In this document: piece by piece, positions 23,104 to 31,694 of the stretch
Layout of the letters: each line of letters begins with the position of its first letter
Position numbering within the stretch: the first letter of the stretch is position 1
DNA from: CAYSSG01 sp964433635
GTDB lineage: Bacteria > Atribacterota > Phoenicimicrobiia > Phoenicimicrobiales > Stramentimicrobiaceae
Assembly: GCA_964433635.1 (NCBI GenBank)
Contig: CAYSSG010000014.1
Span: 1 to 45,847, forward strand
DNA length: 45,847 nucleotides
Direction: 5' to 3'
The notes under the pieces: generated by a model
Told to the model about the DNA's origin: nothing
Databases searched by the model: none
The model's input: only the letters and a program-made list of their open reading frames with translations
Position numbers and translations under genes: made by a program

Positions 23104-24705
23104 ATGAGCGTCATTATCTTTAATCTTCTGGGCGGACTGGCCCTATTCTTATATGGCCTATTTACCTTAAGTGATGGCCTAAAGAAGGTATTTCTCAAAG
23201 AGCTTAAAGATTTTTTAAAAAAAATTACCAGTAGTTCCATCAGAGCAGTGGGATTCGGAGCCTTTATTACCTCCATTATTCAAAGCTCCAGCATTACCGT
23301 AGTCACCCTGATTGGCCTGCTAAATGCCGGGCTGGTCAATCTGGATCAGGCGATAGGAGTAATGCTGGGAGCAAAGATCGGCACAACCGTCACTGCCCAG
23401 ATCGTAGCCTTTAAAATCGGGCTGTATTATTTTCCTTTTATCATCTTAGGCTGTTTTCTATTCTTCTTCTGCCGAAAAAAAAGCATACAGAATATCGGCC
23501 AGATCATCCTTGGCTTTGGAATCCTGTTTTTAGGAATGCAGACCATGTCCCAGGGGGCGCATGCTATCCAGGAGATTCCTTTTTTTGTCAATATGCTGAC
23601 CTGTTTCGGACAGAATGCTCTCTTGGGTATTCTGGCCGGGACTTTATTTACGGCCATTGTGCAATCCAGTTCGGTCACTACAGGTTTAGTGATTGCCATG
23701 GGTATGGAAGGAACCCTTACTTTACCGGCAGCCATCGCTTTAATCATGGGAGCCAATCTTGGTACCTGCATTACCGGGCTTTTAGCTTCAGTAGGATCCT
23801 GTAAATCGGCCAAACGTCTCGCTGTAGCCCAGTTGACCGTCAATATCATTGGCATTACCATCTTTGCCTTTCTACTTCTTCCTTTCAGTCGCCTTATTTC
23901 TTTAACCAGTCATGATTTAAGCCGGCAGATTGCCAACGCGCATACTTTTTTTAATGTATTGCTCGTCCTGGCAGCAATTCCTTTTATAGGCTGGTTAAGA
24001 ATGCTGTCTATGAAGGTTATACCTGGTGGAATAGAAGAAATTGAAAGAGGGGTACAGTATTTAGAATACAAGATTTTAAACATTCCAAACCTGGCTCTCT
24101 TGCAGGCTCAGAAAGAAGTCTTGCGCATGGCAAGGATAGCCAAAGGGATGCTGGAAAAATCCCACAAGGCAATGATTTCAGGAGATAAGGATTTAATGAT
24201 TGCGGTCAAAAGCGAGGAATCAACTGTCGATGAACTCCACCACGTTCTGGATGATTACCTGACCAAAATTTCTTCCCAGCTCATTTCCAGAGAGGAATCC
24301 CAAAAATTAGCCATTTTGCTTCATAGCGTAACGGACATTGAAAGAATTGCAGATCATGCCAATAATTTAGTTGAGATATCAGAATTCAAAATGCAAAACA
24401 AAATGTCCTTTTCCGTTCCGGCAGAGGAAGAATTAAATCAAATGTACTCCAAGGCTATTGATGCTTTCTCTTATTCTATCGAAGCATTGGAAACCAATAG
24501 CCAGACCATTGCCCAAAAAACCCTGTCCCTGGAGAATGAAGTAAATCTCCTGGAAAAAAAGTTCAGGGAAAATCACTATACTAGACTTAAAGAAGGAATC
24601 TGCCGTCCGGAAGCCGGTCCTATTTACCTGGAAATCGTCATGAATCTGGAACGTGTTGCTAATCATTCGGAGAATATTGCCAGTGGGGTCATCATGGGAT
24701 TCTAA
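23104..24705 (+). CDS. Na/Pi cotransporter family protein with PhoU-like domain
   Basis: 533 residues. The N-terminal 320 residues form an inverted pair of membrane repeats, each with the QSSS signature (ITSIIQSSSITVVTLIG and FTAIVQSSSVTTGLVIAMG) and a GAKIGTT/GANLGTC partner. From about residue 345 a PhoU-like helical domain follows (two bundles with ERIADHANNLVEI and LERVANHSENIA). Proteins of this build import phosphate with sodium, or act on phosphate export/homeostasis. It is monocistronic. GGAG lies twelve bases before ATG 23104. Confidence 0.93.
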   Translation: MSVIIFNLLGGLALFLYGLFTLSDGLKKVFLKELKDFLKKITSSSIRAVGFGAFITSIIQSSSITVVTLIGLLNAGLVNLDQAIGVMLGAKIGTTVTAQIVAFKIGLYYFPFIILGCFLFFFCRKKSIQNIGQIILGFGILFLGMQTMSQGAHAIQEIPFFVNMLTCFGQNALLGILAGTLFTAIVQSSSVTTGLVIAMGMEGTLTLPAAIALIMGANLGTCITGLLASVGSCKSAKRLAVAQLTVNIIGITIFAFLLLPFSRLISLTSHDLSRQIANAHTFFNVLLVLAAIPFIGWLRMLSMKVIPGGIEEIERGVQYLEYKILNIPNLALLQAQKEVLRMARIAKGMLEKSHKAMISGDKDLMIAVKSEESTVDELHHVLDDYLTKISSQLISREESQKLAILLHSVTDIERIADHANNLVEISEFKMQNKMSFSVPAEEELNQMYSKAIDAFSYSIEALETNSQTIAQKTLSLENEVNLLEKKFRENHYTRLKEGICRPEAGPIYLEIVMNLERVANHSENIASGVIMGF

Positions 24706-24854
24706 ACACTTCATCTTCATAGACATGGTACTCACTCTCACAGATTAGTATCTTTTCTGATTTATCGGGGAATTTGTTCTCTCCTCAATCTTTTAAAGGT
24801 GGGAAGTCCCTGCTATATTATAGACTTATCATGAATCTTTCTTTTGTCCCCAAA

Positions 24855-24910
24855 ATAGAAAAAGCTCCTCAGCATAATTCTGAGGAGCTGGGGTTTGCTG
24901 GCTGCTCGGT
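24855..24910 (-). repeat. Dispersed terminator repeat, copy 5
   Basis: Hairpin AGCTCCTCAG / CTGAGGAGCT (24863-24889, perfect 10-base arms), with a minus-strand TTTTT tail and the conserved GCCAGCA block before it. It lies between converging genes and after the methyltransferase-like pseudogene. Confidence 0.85.
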
Positions 24911-25002
24911 CAGTAGGAAAGAAATTATACCTGCTGGAATAGCATGTTCCCATATTGAACAGGTTCAGAGCTTCGTTATACAAATAAAACAATCAAGGTT
25001 TT

Positions 25003-25445
25003 TTAACGGAACAACCGATCAACCCTTACCTTATAACCTTTATTTGCCCTGCTAAAAACTTTCCTGAGTTGATCCTCCTCTTTGCAGATGAAAAGCATAA
25101 CGCTGACCCAAAAAAACAGAAGCAATAAGACAGAACCACTTTAATGTCAGTAGTGTAACTGCAGGAAGGATGAAGAAGATTACGCTGGAAAAGATAGGAT
25201 TTCGGACAACAAAGACTGTATCTGTGGTTACAAGTTTGCCTTTGGAAAATCCCGTTATTAGTTTGATAACTGCATTCCTCCAGAGAATTAATCCGGGAAA
25301 CAGGGGCAAATATCCCACAGGTTTGATTAAGCTAATACTTTCGGGCAATGCTGCAACTTGAGGAAATATCGATGAACAATATAGCTGCAATCTAAGACGA
25401 TCATGTAAAAAGGATAATTATCCCTCCTGGCCTGAAAATATTCAT
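25003..25445 (-). pseudogene. Isoprenylcysteine/phospholipid methyltransferase-like membrane protein, frameshifted
   Basis: The minus strand carries LVTTDTVFVVRNPIFSSVIFFILPAVTLL, the typical core of ICMT/PEMT-like membrane methyltransferases (G-x-Y-x2-VRNPxY). The open frame then runs into unrelated residues and stops at 25052. Another frame resumes precisely as VMLFICKEEDQLRKVF and GYKVRVDRLFR, the family's conserved C-terminus (KEE-x2-L-x3-F ... Y-x2-RV-R), ending with TAA at 25005. Removing one base from the T7 run (25110-25116) joins the two frames. Upstream, a fragment MNIFRPGGIIILFT in a third frame near 25445-25401 resembles the family's start, so the N-terminus seems damaged too. No intact copy occurs in the window. 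Confidence 0.8.
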
Positions 25446-25517
25446 TCCGTTTCGCCAGCTTAAAACATTTACCATAATGCCTTACCTTCCTTTTTAAAAA
25501 TTAGTTCTCATTCCATT

Positions 25518-26384
25518 TTATGTTCTAAGCGGTTGCCGAGAGAGTTGTTTGCTATTGGTTAGAACAACCATGACAACAATGATCCATAACAGGATGCCAA
25601 GAACTAAATTCCATATGAAGGCTATTGCTCCAGTTGCTGACGGCTGGAAGATGAGTGTGCTGGCGGATAGACTGGCGTGCATAATCATGATCACAGGTAG
25701 ACTACCAGTTCGGTCAAAAACCCACACCAGGAGTACCCGATACGCCGGAAGTGCCAGCAAATAGAAAGCAAGAAATCCTGCCACAAATAAAATCCATGAG
25801 TCCGTGCCACCTAAATAATTACTGGACCAAAAAGCGATCATGAAATGCCATATACCCCAAAGAAGACCCACAATGAGACCGGTGGATAAGATACTATACC
25901 GCTTTCGCAGTCTGGGTACTGCAAATCCGGTCCAACCGGTTTCCTCCAATAATCCCCCGCCGATAAGTCCCCATCCGATACCGAATACCAGTGAGGTTAT
26001 CTTATTATTCGTGGTGACGATTCCCGGGAGAAACTCCGGATTATAAAGTGAAAGTCCGAAGAGGACCGCAGCCACAAGAAGCGGACCCGTTAAAACCGCG
26101 ACAGCATACCAGCGTGCTTCAGTCCGCCACTGTAAGTATCGTAGTAGAAGCTGATGAAACCCTTCCTTACCACCGACCAAGAAGTTCGTTAAGATACCGG
26201 AAAGGAAGGGGCCGGCAAACATAATGAGGAGTGCGGGGATAAAGAGCTTTTCAGCTTGTTCTTTGGTACCCGGGATATTGCCGGGTCCACCAATAAGGAT
26301 GAGAATTCCACCCCATGAAATAATAAATACCAGAAGGTAATACGATAAAACCTGATATCGTTTGACGAAGTTTATTATACCCAT
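25518..26384 (-). CDS. CPBP-family intramembrane metalloprotease
   Basis: 288 residues from ATG 26384, chosen for the GAGG five bases upstream; an earlier in-frame start at 26498 would add 38 polar residues unlike the family. About eight membrane helices. The CPBP (CAAX protease/ABI) motifs are EETGWTGFAVPRL (motif 1, glutamate pair), LLWGIWHFMIAFW (motif 2, His) and a later HASLSAS (motif 3, His), which together would hold zinc. Possible roles are protein processing at the membrane or bacteriocin self-immunity; no partner gene is seen. The ICMT-like pseudogene lies just downstream. Confidence 0.92.
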   Translation of the reverse strand: MGIINFVKRYQVLSYYLLVFIISWGGILILIGGPGNIPGTKEQAEKLFIPALLIMFAGPFLSGILTNFLVGGKEGFHQLLLRYLQWRTEARWYAVAVLTGPLLVAAVLFGLSLYNPEFLPGIVTTNNKITSLVFGIGWGLIGGGLLEETGWTGFAVPRLRKRYSILSTGLIVGLLWGIWHFMIAFWSSNYLGGTDSWILFVAGFLAFYLLALPAYRVLLVWVFDRTGSLPVIMIMHASLSASTLIFQPSATGAIAFIWNLVLGILLWIIVVMVVLTNSKQLSRQPLRT

Positions 26385-26572
26385 AGATTCCTCTACTTTA
26401 TTATCAAAATATCTTACTGTCCATAAACGATTGAAAAAATAACTTATCTTGTTATTACTATCATTCTCCAAACTGTACAGGTATTCACCAGACATCACTA
26501 TCTGATTCTATCTATATACTAGGTTTTCTATCCTATTAACCACATAATATTCCTAGATGCCTATTTCAAACG

Positions 26573-27250
26573 TTAACCATTCTCGACCTGTTCCCTTCTC
26601 AATAAAATGAAAGCCAAAAGTATCACCCAGACCATATACCCATAGGCATTAATCCGTTCATAAATGCCCAGCCACGGGGTCGGCAGCCCTGCTGCAACCC
26701 GGGGAGCAGCCATGCCAGTTAAAATCCCAAAGAGGATGAGCACCAGGATAGCGCCGATGGAGAAGTAGCGAAACCACTTCCCGTTGGCAGTAGATCCGAA
26801 CCAGATGATAAACAGGAATAAAAGCGGGATGATACTATAGATAATGACATGCATGGTGTCGCTGATAGTCTTTTCAGCCTCCCGCAAGTTCATGGGGAAA
26901 AAGAAACTTACCAGGACTAAAATGGCATGGGTTATCAACAGGATTCCCGTGATACGCAGGGTACGCTTTTGGCCTGCTACTCTTAACACACCGTATCCAA
27001 AGGCCAAAAGAAGACCTTCATAAATCACACCGGTAATACTTAGTAGTGATTTGGTCGGGGCACCGATGGCGGACAGTTCACTGATAGCTTGAGCGGTGTA
27101 GCTATAGTCTTCATACAGCAGGGAGGCACCTATATCCGCACCGACCCAGAGCAGGGAAGAGAGTATCCCGCAGATAAGTAGGAGCTTATATAATGAAGAA
27201 GTGCGATTCTGTACGATCTCCATCCTATTAGAAATATTATCCGTTTTCAT
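26573..27250 (-). CDS. DUF998 multi-pass membrane protein
   Basis: 225 residues with six predicted helices. The DUF998 signature is the loop after helix one, DYSYTAQAISELSAIGAPTKSLL, followed by helices with little else conserved. It ends with a basic tail (LLRREQVENG). The start has AAAGGGGG upstream. Family function is unknown. It is 74 bases or more upstream of the CPBP gene and may be cotranscribed with it. Confidence 0.88.
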   Translation of the reverse strand: MKTDNISNRMEIVQNRTSSLYKLLLICGILSSLLWVGADIGASLLYEDYSYTAQAISELSAIGAPTKSLLSITGVIYEGLLLAFGYGVLRVAGQKRTLRITGILLITHAILVLVSFFFPMNLREAEKTISDTMHVIIYSIIPLLFLFIIWFGSTANGKWFRYFSIGAILVLILFGILTGMAAPRVAAGLPTPWLGIYERINAYGYMVWVILLAFILLRREQVENG

Positions 27251-27485
27251 TGTTTTGCCCCCTTTTTAAAAGGATAATAATAAAAAAATAGATAAAAATA
27301 CAAAAAGAGATGGCTTTACAAAAAACGTACAAACGTTATACAGAGGTAGTTTGAAAGAAAAAAGAAAGTTTATAAGAGGATTAGAACTGTTATAATAAAT
27401 ATTTGTCGCAGCAGGTATTGCCATTAATTCCATTAATCTTCAACACTTTTCGATTAATTTATTACTATAGCAATTGTTTTCCTTT

Positions 27486-27508
27486 TTATAAGTCGCTCTT
27501 ACTTATAA
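27486..27508. repeat. Inverted repeat TTATAAGT-N7-ACTTATAA
   Basis: Perfect eight-base arms (27486-27493, 27501-27508) with loop CGCTCTT in an otherwise featureless gap upstream of the DUF998 gene. It has the size of an operator for a dimeric regulator. No matching site was seen elsewhere in the window. Confidence 0.5.
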
Positions 27509-27607
27509 GGCCTGTAGAATGAGAATATATCTATATAATTGCTATATAGCACTTTCATTTTAAATAGTCAATTAGTTATTTAGAATTATTTATAAAAAAT
27601 GCTGATG

Positions 27608-27684
27608 AAAAAATACAGCCCCTCAGCAAAGATGCTGAAGGGCTGGGATTCGCTGGCTCCTCCTGTTGGATGTGCTTAGAACTT
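27608..27684 (-). repeat. Dispersed terminator repeat, copy 6
   Basis: Minus-strand hairpin AGCCCTTCAGCA / TGCTGAGGGGCT (27644-27617), then GTATTTTTTC, preceded by TCCAACAGGAGGAGCCAGC and AAGTTCT as in copies 1 and 7. It terminates the beta-helix lipoprotein gene. Confidence 0.9.
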
Positions 27685-27760
27685 CTTGTAATTGAAAGTA
27701 ATTCTTCTATTCCTTTCATCAAAAACAGGATGAACCATTAATTTATGGTATCGACTTAGT

Positions 27761-29053
27761 CTATAAAATACTGCCGCCCTTTTGAAAAAAGACATGAGCA
27801 CCCTCGGTATATTCCAAAGGAATGCCTTGTTCATTCCCCAGGAATGTGTTACCAGCAATGGTAAATTCCACCTCTTCGGCAGGATTAAGCGTCTCTCCGG
27901 AAGGAATATTCTCTTTAGTAGTACCCCAGCCAGCCGGTCGAGCAGTTTTAGGCTGAAGCTCGCTACCATAATAAACATAAATACCGCCACCATCATAGCT
28001 TGCTTTATTATTGGTGAAGGAATTACCAGTAACGGTAGAAGAACAGTAAATGACATAGATCCCTCCACCACTATTTGCCTGGTTGCTGGTGATGATATTG
28101 CCGGTGACGGTAGAAGAGCCAGAGGATAAATAGATACCGCCACCACTAATTGCCTCGTTATCAGTGATGGTATTATCGGTAATCGCGGAAAAGGTATTTA
28201 ACATATAGATTCCGCCTCCAAGATGGTTTGCCTCGTTAGATGTAATAATGTTATCTTCAATCGTTGGATTGCTGGCATCGGTATAGATCCCGCCACCGTT
28301 GGTTGCTTCGTTGTTGGTTATGGTATTGCCTTTGATGTGGGGAGAGCTGAAATAGGTGCAGATTCCCCCGCCAGTGGCAGTTGTCCGGTTTTGCTCGATG
28401 CGGTTATTCCTGATGGCAGGAGAACTGTAAGACATAGATATTCCACCACCTTCAATGGCATATCCATTACGGATGGTAAATCCTTCCAGGATCGATTCAT
28501 CATCAAAAAACCAGACAACAGAATCCTTTGCTCCTCCATCAATAATGGTGGATGCAACGATGGCTGGGTCAGTAGGGTCGATACTCCGTATAATGAGGTC
28601 CTCATTATTTAAATAGAGGTTTTCCAGGTAGGTTCCCGGACAGACCACAATAGTATCTCCTACATCAGCATCACTGATAGCCTCCTGGATAGTATCATAG
28701 CCAATACTTTTATTAAGGTTATTAACTCTAGAACCTTGTATAAAGCTGGCTTGGATGGCGTAGTCCTGGTTTACATTGACAAAGGTATAGGTACTGACCG
28801 GTCCAAGGGATGTCCCGTTTATCAGAACATCGGAAATATGATAGCAATCATCCGGAATGATAGCGAAGGTTTTGCTACCGCCTTCACTGACGGCTATCGT
28901 TCCGGCAGGACTGATGCTGCCTCCTGTTCCGGCAGTAGCAGTAATGGTATGGTCGGTGGGGGTGATGCCGTTACAGGAGGAAAAGCATAACAGGGATAAT
29001 ATGATGAAAAAGACCAACCATAACCTTCCTTTTTTCTCAAAGAAAATTTTCAT
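27761..29053 (-). CDS. Lipoprotein with bacterial repeat domain and parallel beta-helix
   Basis: 430 residues. The signal peptide ends FSSC (Cys27), with NGITP after it, much like CNGVTP in the lipoprotein at 9640. Residues 36-105 form a bacterial beta repeat (HTITATAGTGGSISPAGTI ... YTFVNVNQDYAIQASF). From about residue 115 to 370 a right-handed parallel beta-helix is built of 22-24-residue turns: GGGIYxxxSSxTVTGNxITxNxA, with the Asn ladder typical of polymorphic outer-membrane or PbH1-repeat proteins. Such folds bind or cleave polysaccharide or act as adhesins; no catalytic residue is evident. A good promoter is at 29188. Confidence 0.88.
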   Translation of the reverse strand: MKIFFEKKGRLWLVFFIILSLLCFSSCNGITPTDHTITATAGTGGSISPAGTIAVSEGGSKTFAIIPDDCYHISDVLINGTSLGPVSTYTFVNVNQDYAIQASFIQGSRVNNLNKSIGYDTIQEAISDADVGDTIVVCPGTYLENLYLNNEDLIIRSIDPTDPAIVASTIIDGGAKDSVVWFFDDESILEGFTIRNGYAIEGGGISMSYSSPAIRNNRIEQNRTTATGGGICTYFSSPHIKGNTITNNEATNGGGIYTDASNPTIEDNIITSNEANHLGGGIYMLNTFSAITDNTITDNEAISGGGIYLSSGSSTVTGNIITSNQANSGGGIYVIYCSSTVTGNSFTNNKASYDGGGIYVYYGSELQPKTARPAGWGTTKENIPSGETLNPAEEVEFTIAGNTFLGNEQGIPLEYTEGAHVFFQKGGSIL

Positions 29054-29187
29054 TTTCAGATACCTCTTTTCTAACTGAATTGATCATTAAAAAGAAACCA
29101 TGAACACTGTCTCCTCAGGTAGGCACGATGGTCATGTTATCTGATGGGTAGGATTGCTGTGAAGTACAGGGATTGTGGATTGTTATC

Positions 29188-29216
29188 ATTATACAGCGGC
29201 TGAGATGGGTTGACAA
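29188..29216 (-). promoter_or_regulatory. Sigma-70 promoter of the beta-helix lipoprotein gene
   Basis: Minus-strand TTGTCA (29216-29211), 17-base spacer, TATAAT (29193-29188). Confidence 0.75.
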
Positions 29217-29330
29217 TCATTAAATTTTTTTGGTGATAAAGAGCATAAAAACAAAACAGTAGGACGGTTTCTGCAATTTCTGTTTAGAAAACAAAGCGTG
29301 TATGTTGAAAGAAATAAAAGAACTGGTAAG

Positions 29331-30029
29331 CTAATTTAACATCCTGTTATATTCATTCCTGAGTTCCTCTTCGGAGATGAGCGGCTGGCTTATCATTCCA
29401 AGGGTATCCTCATTGATGCCACCCTCTTTCATCAGTTGAATGCCTGCCCTCTTTACCGCATCTAGAATAACCTCCCCTTCTTTGGTTATCTTTCCTTCCC
29501 TCTTCATTAAGAAAGCATGGGGTCTAAGCAGGGCTCCGGCAAATTCGATACCCATATTTTCAGCAAGCTCTCGAATAATATGGAGAACTGTTGCAAAGTT
29601 TTCCTTCTCCCACCATCCACCTGTTGAGACAAGCACAATCTTTCGAATTTGAACATCCTTGCGAAGTCTGGCTCGGGTTCGGCCATGATGATACTCAAGC
29701 AGAGGTTCAATGAAGGGGCATAACCGATTTAATAGATTCTGCATTGTACCGGGTAAAGGGATATAGACCGGGGTAGCTAAAACAAGTATATCCGCTTCCT
29801 TCAGTTTAGGATAAAGTATCTGCATGTCATCGGTATGATAACATTCTCCTGGCTTATTATACCAACAGTACATCTGGCCACAATTGCAGAGTTTGATGTT
29901 CAGATGTCGGGTCTGAAATAAACCAACATCAGCTCCGGCATCCATCATCCCCTGGATAAATGGGGCAAGTATCAGGGAAGTATATCCCCCTTCTGCTCTG
30001 GGGCTGCCATTGATAGCTACTATTTTCAT
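29331..30029 (-). CDS. NADPH-dependent FMN reductase/iron-sulfur flavoprotein-like
   Basis: 232 residues. The flavodoxin-like fold shows MKIVAINGSPRAEGGYTS (FMN phosphate loop), ADILVLATPVYIPLPGTMQNLLNR and the later IVLVSTGGWWEKENF. Cysteines 48, 50, 55 and 63 (LCNCGQMYC...GECYHTDDM) resemble, but are spaced differently from, the compact cluster site of iron-sulfur flavoproteins, so a 4Fe-4S cluster is possible but not certain. Likely a cytoplasmic electron carrier or reductase. AGAGG precedes ATG 30029. Confidence 0.88.
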   Translation of the reverse strand: MKIVAINGSPRAEGGYTSLILAPFIQGMMDAGADVGLFQTRHLNIKLCNCGQMYCWYNKPGECYHTDDMQILYPKLKEADILVLATPVYIPLPGTMQNLLNRLCPFIEPLLEYHHGRTRARLRKDVQIRKIVLVSTGGWWEKENFATVLHIIRELAENMGIEFAGALLRPHAFLMKREGKITKEGEVILDAVKRAGIQLMKEGGINEDTLGMISQPLISEEELRNEYNRMLN

Positions 30030-30430
30030 TATTTGTACCTCTTTTGATACTGATGATAATATACTTTATTAATGGAATTAAATCAACCATGTTTTAGAAG
30101 AGAAGATAAAATAGAAAAAGCCCACCAGCAGGATGCTGAAGGGCTGGGATTGGCAGGCTCCTCCTATTGGACACTCTAAGAACTTTTGAGAAAAAAGGAA
30201 AAGTGGAGGGATCAGCATATTAAGACCTGAACGATTGATTTCCCCTTAAATTATGAAATATTATGACCTTTAACTTTGCAATTTACAACCTTTAGCAATC
30301 TCATCAATAAACGCATGTCAAACAGCGATCCGGCCTCACTATTACTACTTTAAAACTTATAATTCAAGACCTGACCCCGGTTCTTTTCGGAATGAAACTA
30401 AAAACGGTAAACTAGAAACCAAAAACTATT
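30030..30430. other. Intergenic stretch with terminator repeat, no gene
   Basis: Contains the seventh copy of the dispersed repeat at its 5' side (30112-30185). The remaining 245 bases before the permease stop show no coding pattern. Confidence 0.6.
30112..30185 (-). repeat. Dispersed terminator repeat, copy 7
   Basis: Minus-strand hairpin AGCCCTTCAGCA / TGCTGGTGGGCT (30145-30119) with TTTTTCTATTTT after it, and the distal blocks GTCCAATAGGAGGAGCC and AAGTTCT before it. It is about 250 bases after the permease gene's stop. Confidence 0.9.
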
Positions 30431-30973
30431 TTATTTAATAGAAAAATCCTGCTTTGCCAGGTATTTTTCCAGGAAGATGGATGATATGATAATCAAGGGA
30501 ATGGAAACAAGCCAGCGGATCACGGTAAACTCAAATCCCAGGAAGGATGCTTCAAACAGGGTCATGGGAATTCTCACGATTGCCGAGGCACCAAGAAAAG
30601 TAAAAAGAACACTCAGCCTCGCTCCCTTGTGATATAAAGCAGATGAAACAGGTAGAGCAACCAGCAAGCCCCCGGCCATCGTTCCGGCTAGAATGATAGC
30701 CCAGACATACCCCCTGATATCACCTTCGTATCCCAGATGCTTTTCGACCTTTTCCCGCGAAACCCAGACTTCAAATAAGCCGATGATAATAAAGGCACAT
30801 GGTAATATTTTAATCATAAAAGACAGGTAGGACAGCAAGTGATGGCTGATTGCTATGCCGGATGGAATACCAGCAATGTAAGAATAAAGAATAAAGATCA
30901 GATAGATGAAGACAATAATTATAAATACTTTCCGGTTGATGCTTCTGGTGTTTTGTCTTTTCTGTTCTTTCAT
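30431..30973 (-). CDS. Split permease, second half (UPF0718/ArsP-like)
   Basis: 180 residues with about five helices. IRGYVWAIILAGTMAGGLLVALPVSSALYHKGARLSVLFTFLGASAIVRIPMTLFEASFLG resembles the half-repeat of the ArsP-like permease at 5586. It overlaps the preceding gene by four bases (30970-30973), so the two proteins are probably made together and form one heterodimeric permease. Cargo unknown. Confidence 0.82.
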   Translation of the reverse strand: MKEQKRQNTRSINRKVFIIIVFIYLIFILYSYIAGIPSGIAISHHLLSYLSFMIKILPCAFIIIGLFEVWVSREKVEKHLGYEGDIRGYVWAIILAGTMAGGLLVALPVSSALYHKGARLSVLFTFLGASAIVRIPMTLFEASFLGFEFTVIRWLVSIPLIIISSIFLEKYLAKQDFSIK

Positions 30974-31452
30974 AGAGCAATCTCCCCAAAATAAATGCCG
31001 ATCAAGATTGCTACGATGATCGCGATGATAAAACCGATTAAATTACGAATCAAGGCAACTTTTTTCCCCAAATAGGTTGCCTCAACGGGGAAAGTAATTG
31101 TTCCTACCATCATCAGGGTTGTAGTAAAGGCAGCAATGATGGTATAGGATATACCGCTGTCTTTTAGAATCCCCGCTAAAGGAAAAGCGATAAAGCCAGG
31201 TACAGCAGCAATGGAACCAACCAGCGCAGCCAGAATGATATTCACAGTATTACTTCCATAACCCAGATAGGTGATAATTTTTTCCTGGGGAAATAAAAAC
31301 AGGATGATGGAAACAAGGATCAGCATGACCATAAAAGAAGGAAAAATAAACAGCAACCTTTTACCGGCTATCAATAAGGCCTTTTTGGTCTTAGAGCGGT
31401 CCAATAAAAAAGAGATGAGCAGCAAAATGCCTGTCAGATAAAAAAACCACAT
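30970..31452 (-). CDS. Split permease, first half (UPF0718/ArsP-like)
   Basis: 160 residues from ATG 31452 (AGGAGG five bases upstream; an earlier in-frame start at 31491 lacks one). About four to five helices with YGSNTVNIILAALVGSIAAVPGFIAFPLAGILKDSGISYTIIAAFTTTLMMVGTITFPVEA, matching the other half's G-x-P and P-helix pattern. It starts from the promoter at 31507 and runs straight into its partner gene by a four-base overlap. Confidence 0.82.
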   Translation of the reverse strand: MWFFYLTGILLLISFLLDRSKTKKALLIAGKRLLFIFPSFMVMLILVSIILFLFPQEKIITYLGYGSNTVNIILAALVGSIAAVPGFIAFPLAGILKDSGISYTIIAAFTTTLMMVGTITFPVEATYLGKKVALIRNLIGFIIAIIVAILIGIYFGEIAL

Positions 31453-31506
31453 AGAACCTCCTGTTCTTATGGAATGTGATATGTATAACAATAAATAATA
31501 AGATAT

Positions 31507-31534
31507 TTTATAAGGTGCCCAATGGTATTGTCAA
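31507..31534 (-). promoter_or_regulatory. Sigma-70 promoter of the split permease genes
   Basis: Minus-strand TTGACA (31534-31529), 16-base spacer, TATAAA (31512-31507). Leader of about 50 bases to ATG 31452. Confidence 0.7.
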
Positions 31535-31694
31535 TCGATAAATAAAGATAGACTCTCAATATCGGCTTCTTTTTCTTAAGAAAAAGATAGAGGAAGCTAT
31601 TGTTGCAGAACGATGGATCAATATTGAGCAGGTAATAATTTAAAAGTCACGTTTACAGGTAAAAATCAGGATATTCTACATTCTTTCATAGATA

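Larger units (their letters stand above)
27251..27760. other. Intergenic stretch with inverted repeat and terminator repeat
   Basis: No supportable gene. It holds a 23-base inverted repeat at 27486 and the sixth dispersed repeat. The rest is AT-rich. Confidence 0.6.

Noticed and set aside
27676..28146. Second minus-strand frame overlapping the beta-helix gene
   Set aside because: It arises from the repeated beta-helix coding sequence in another frame and has no signal or motif of its own.
9541..30185. The seven hairpin repeats as a CRISPR array
   Set aside because: They are kilobases apart, have no regular spacers and no cas genes are nearby; they fit dispersed terminators.
30431..31491. 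Split permease as one frameshifted gene
   Set aside because: Each half has its own start, the upstream one with AGGAGG, and the four-base ATGA overlap is the usual coupling form, so two genes are more likely.
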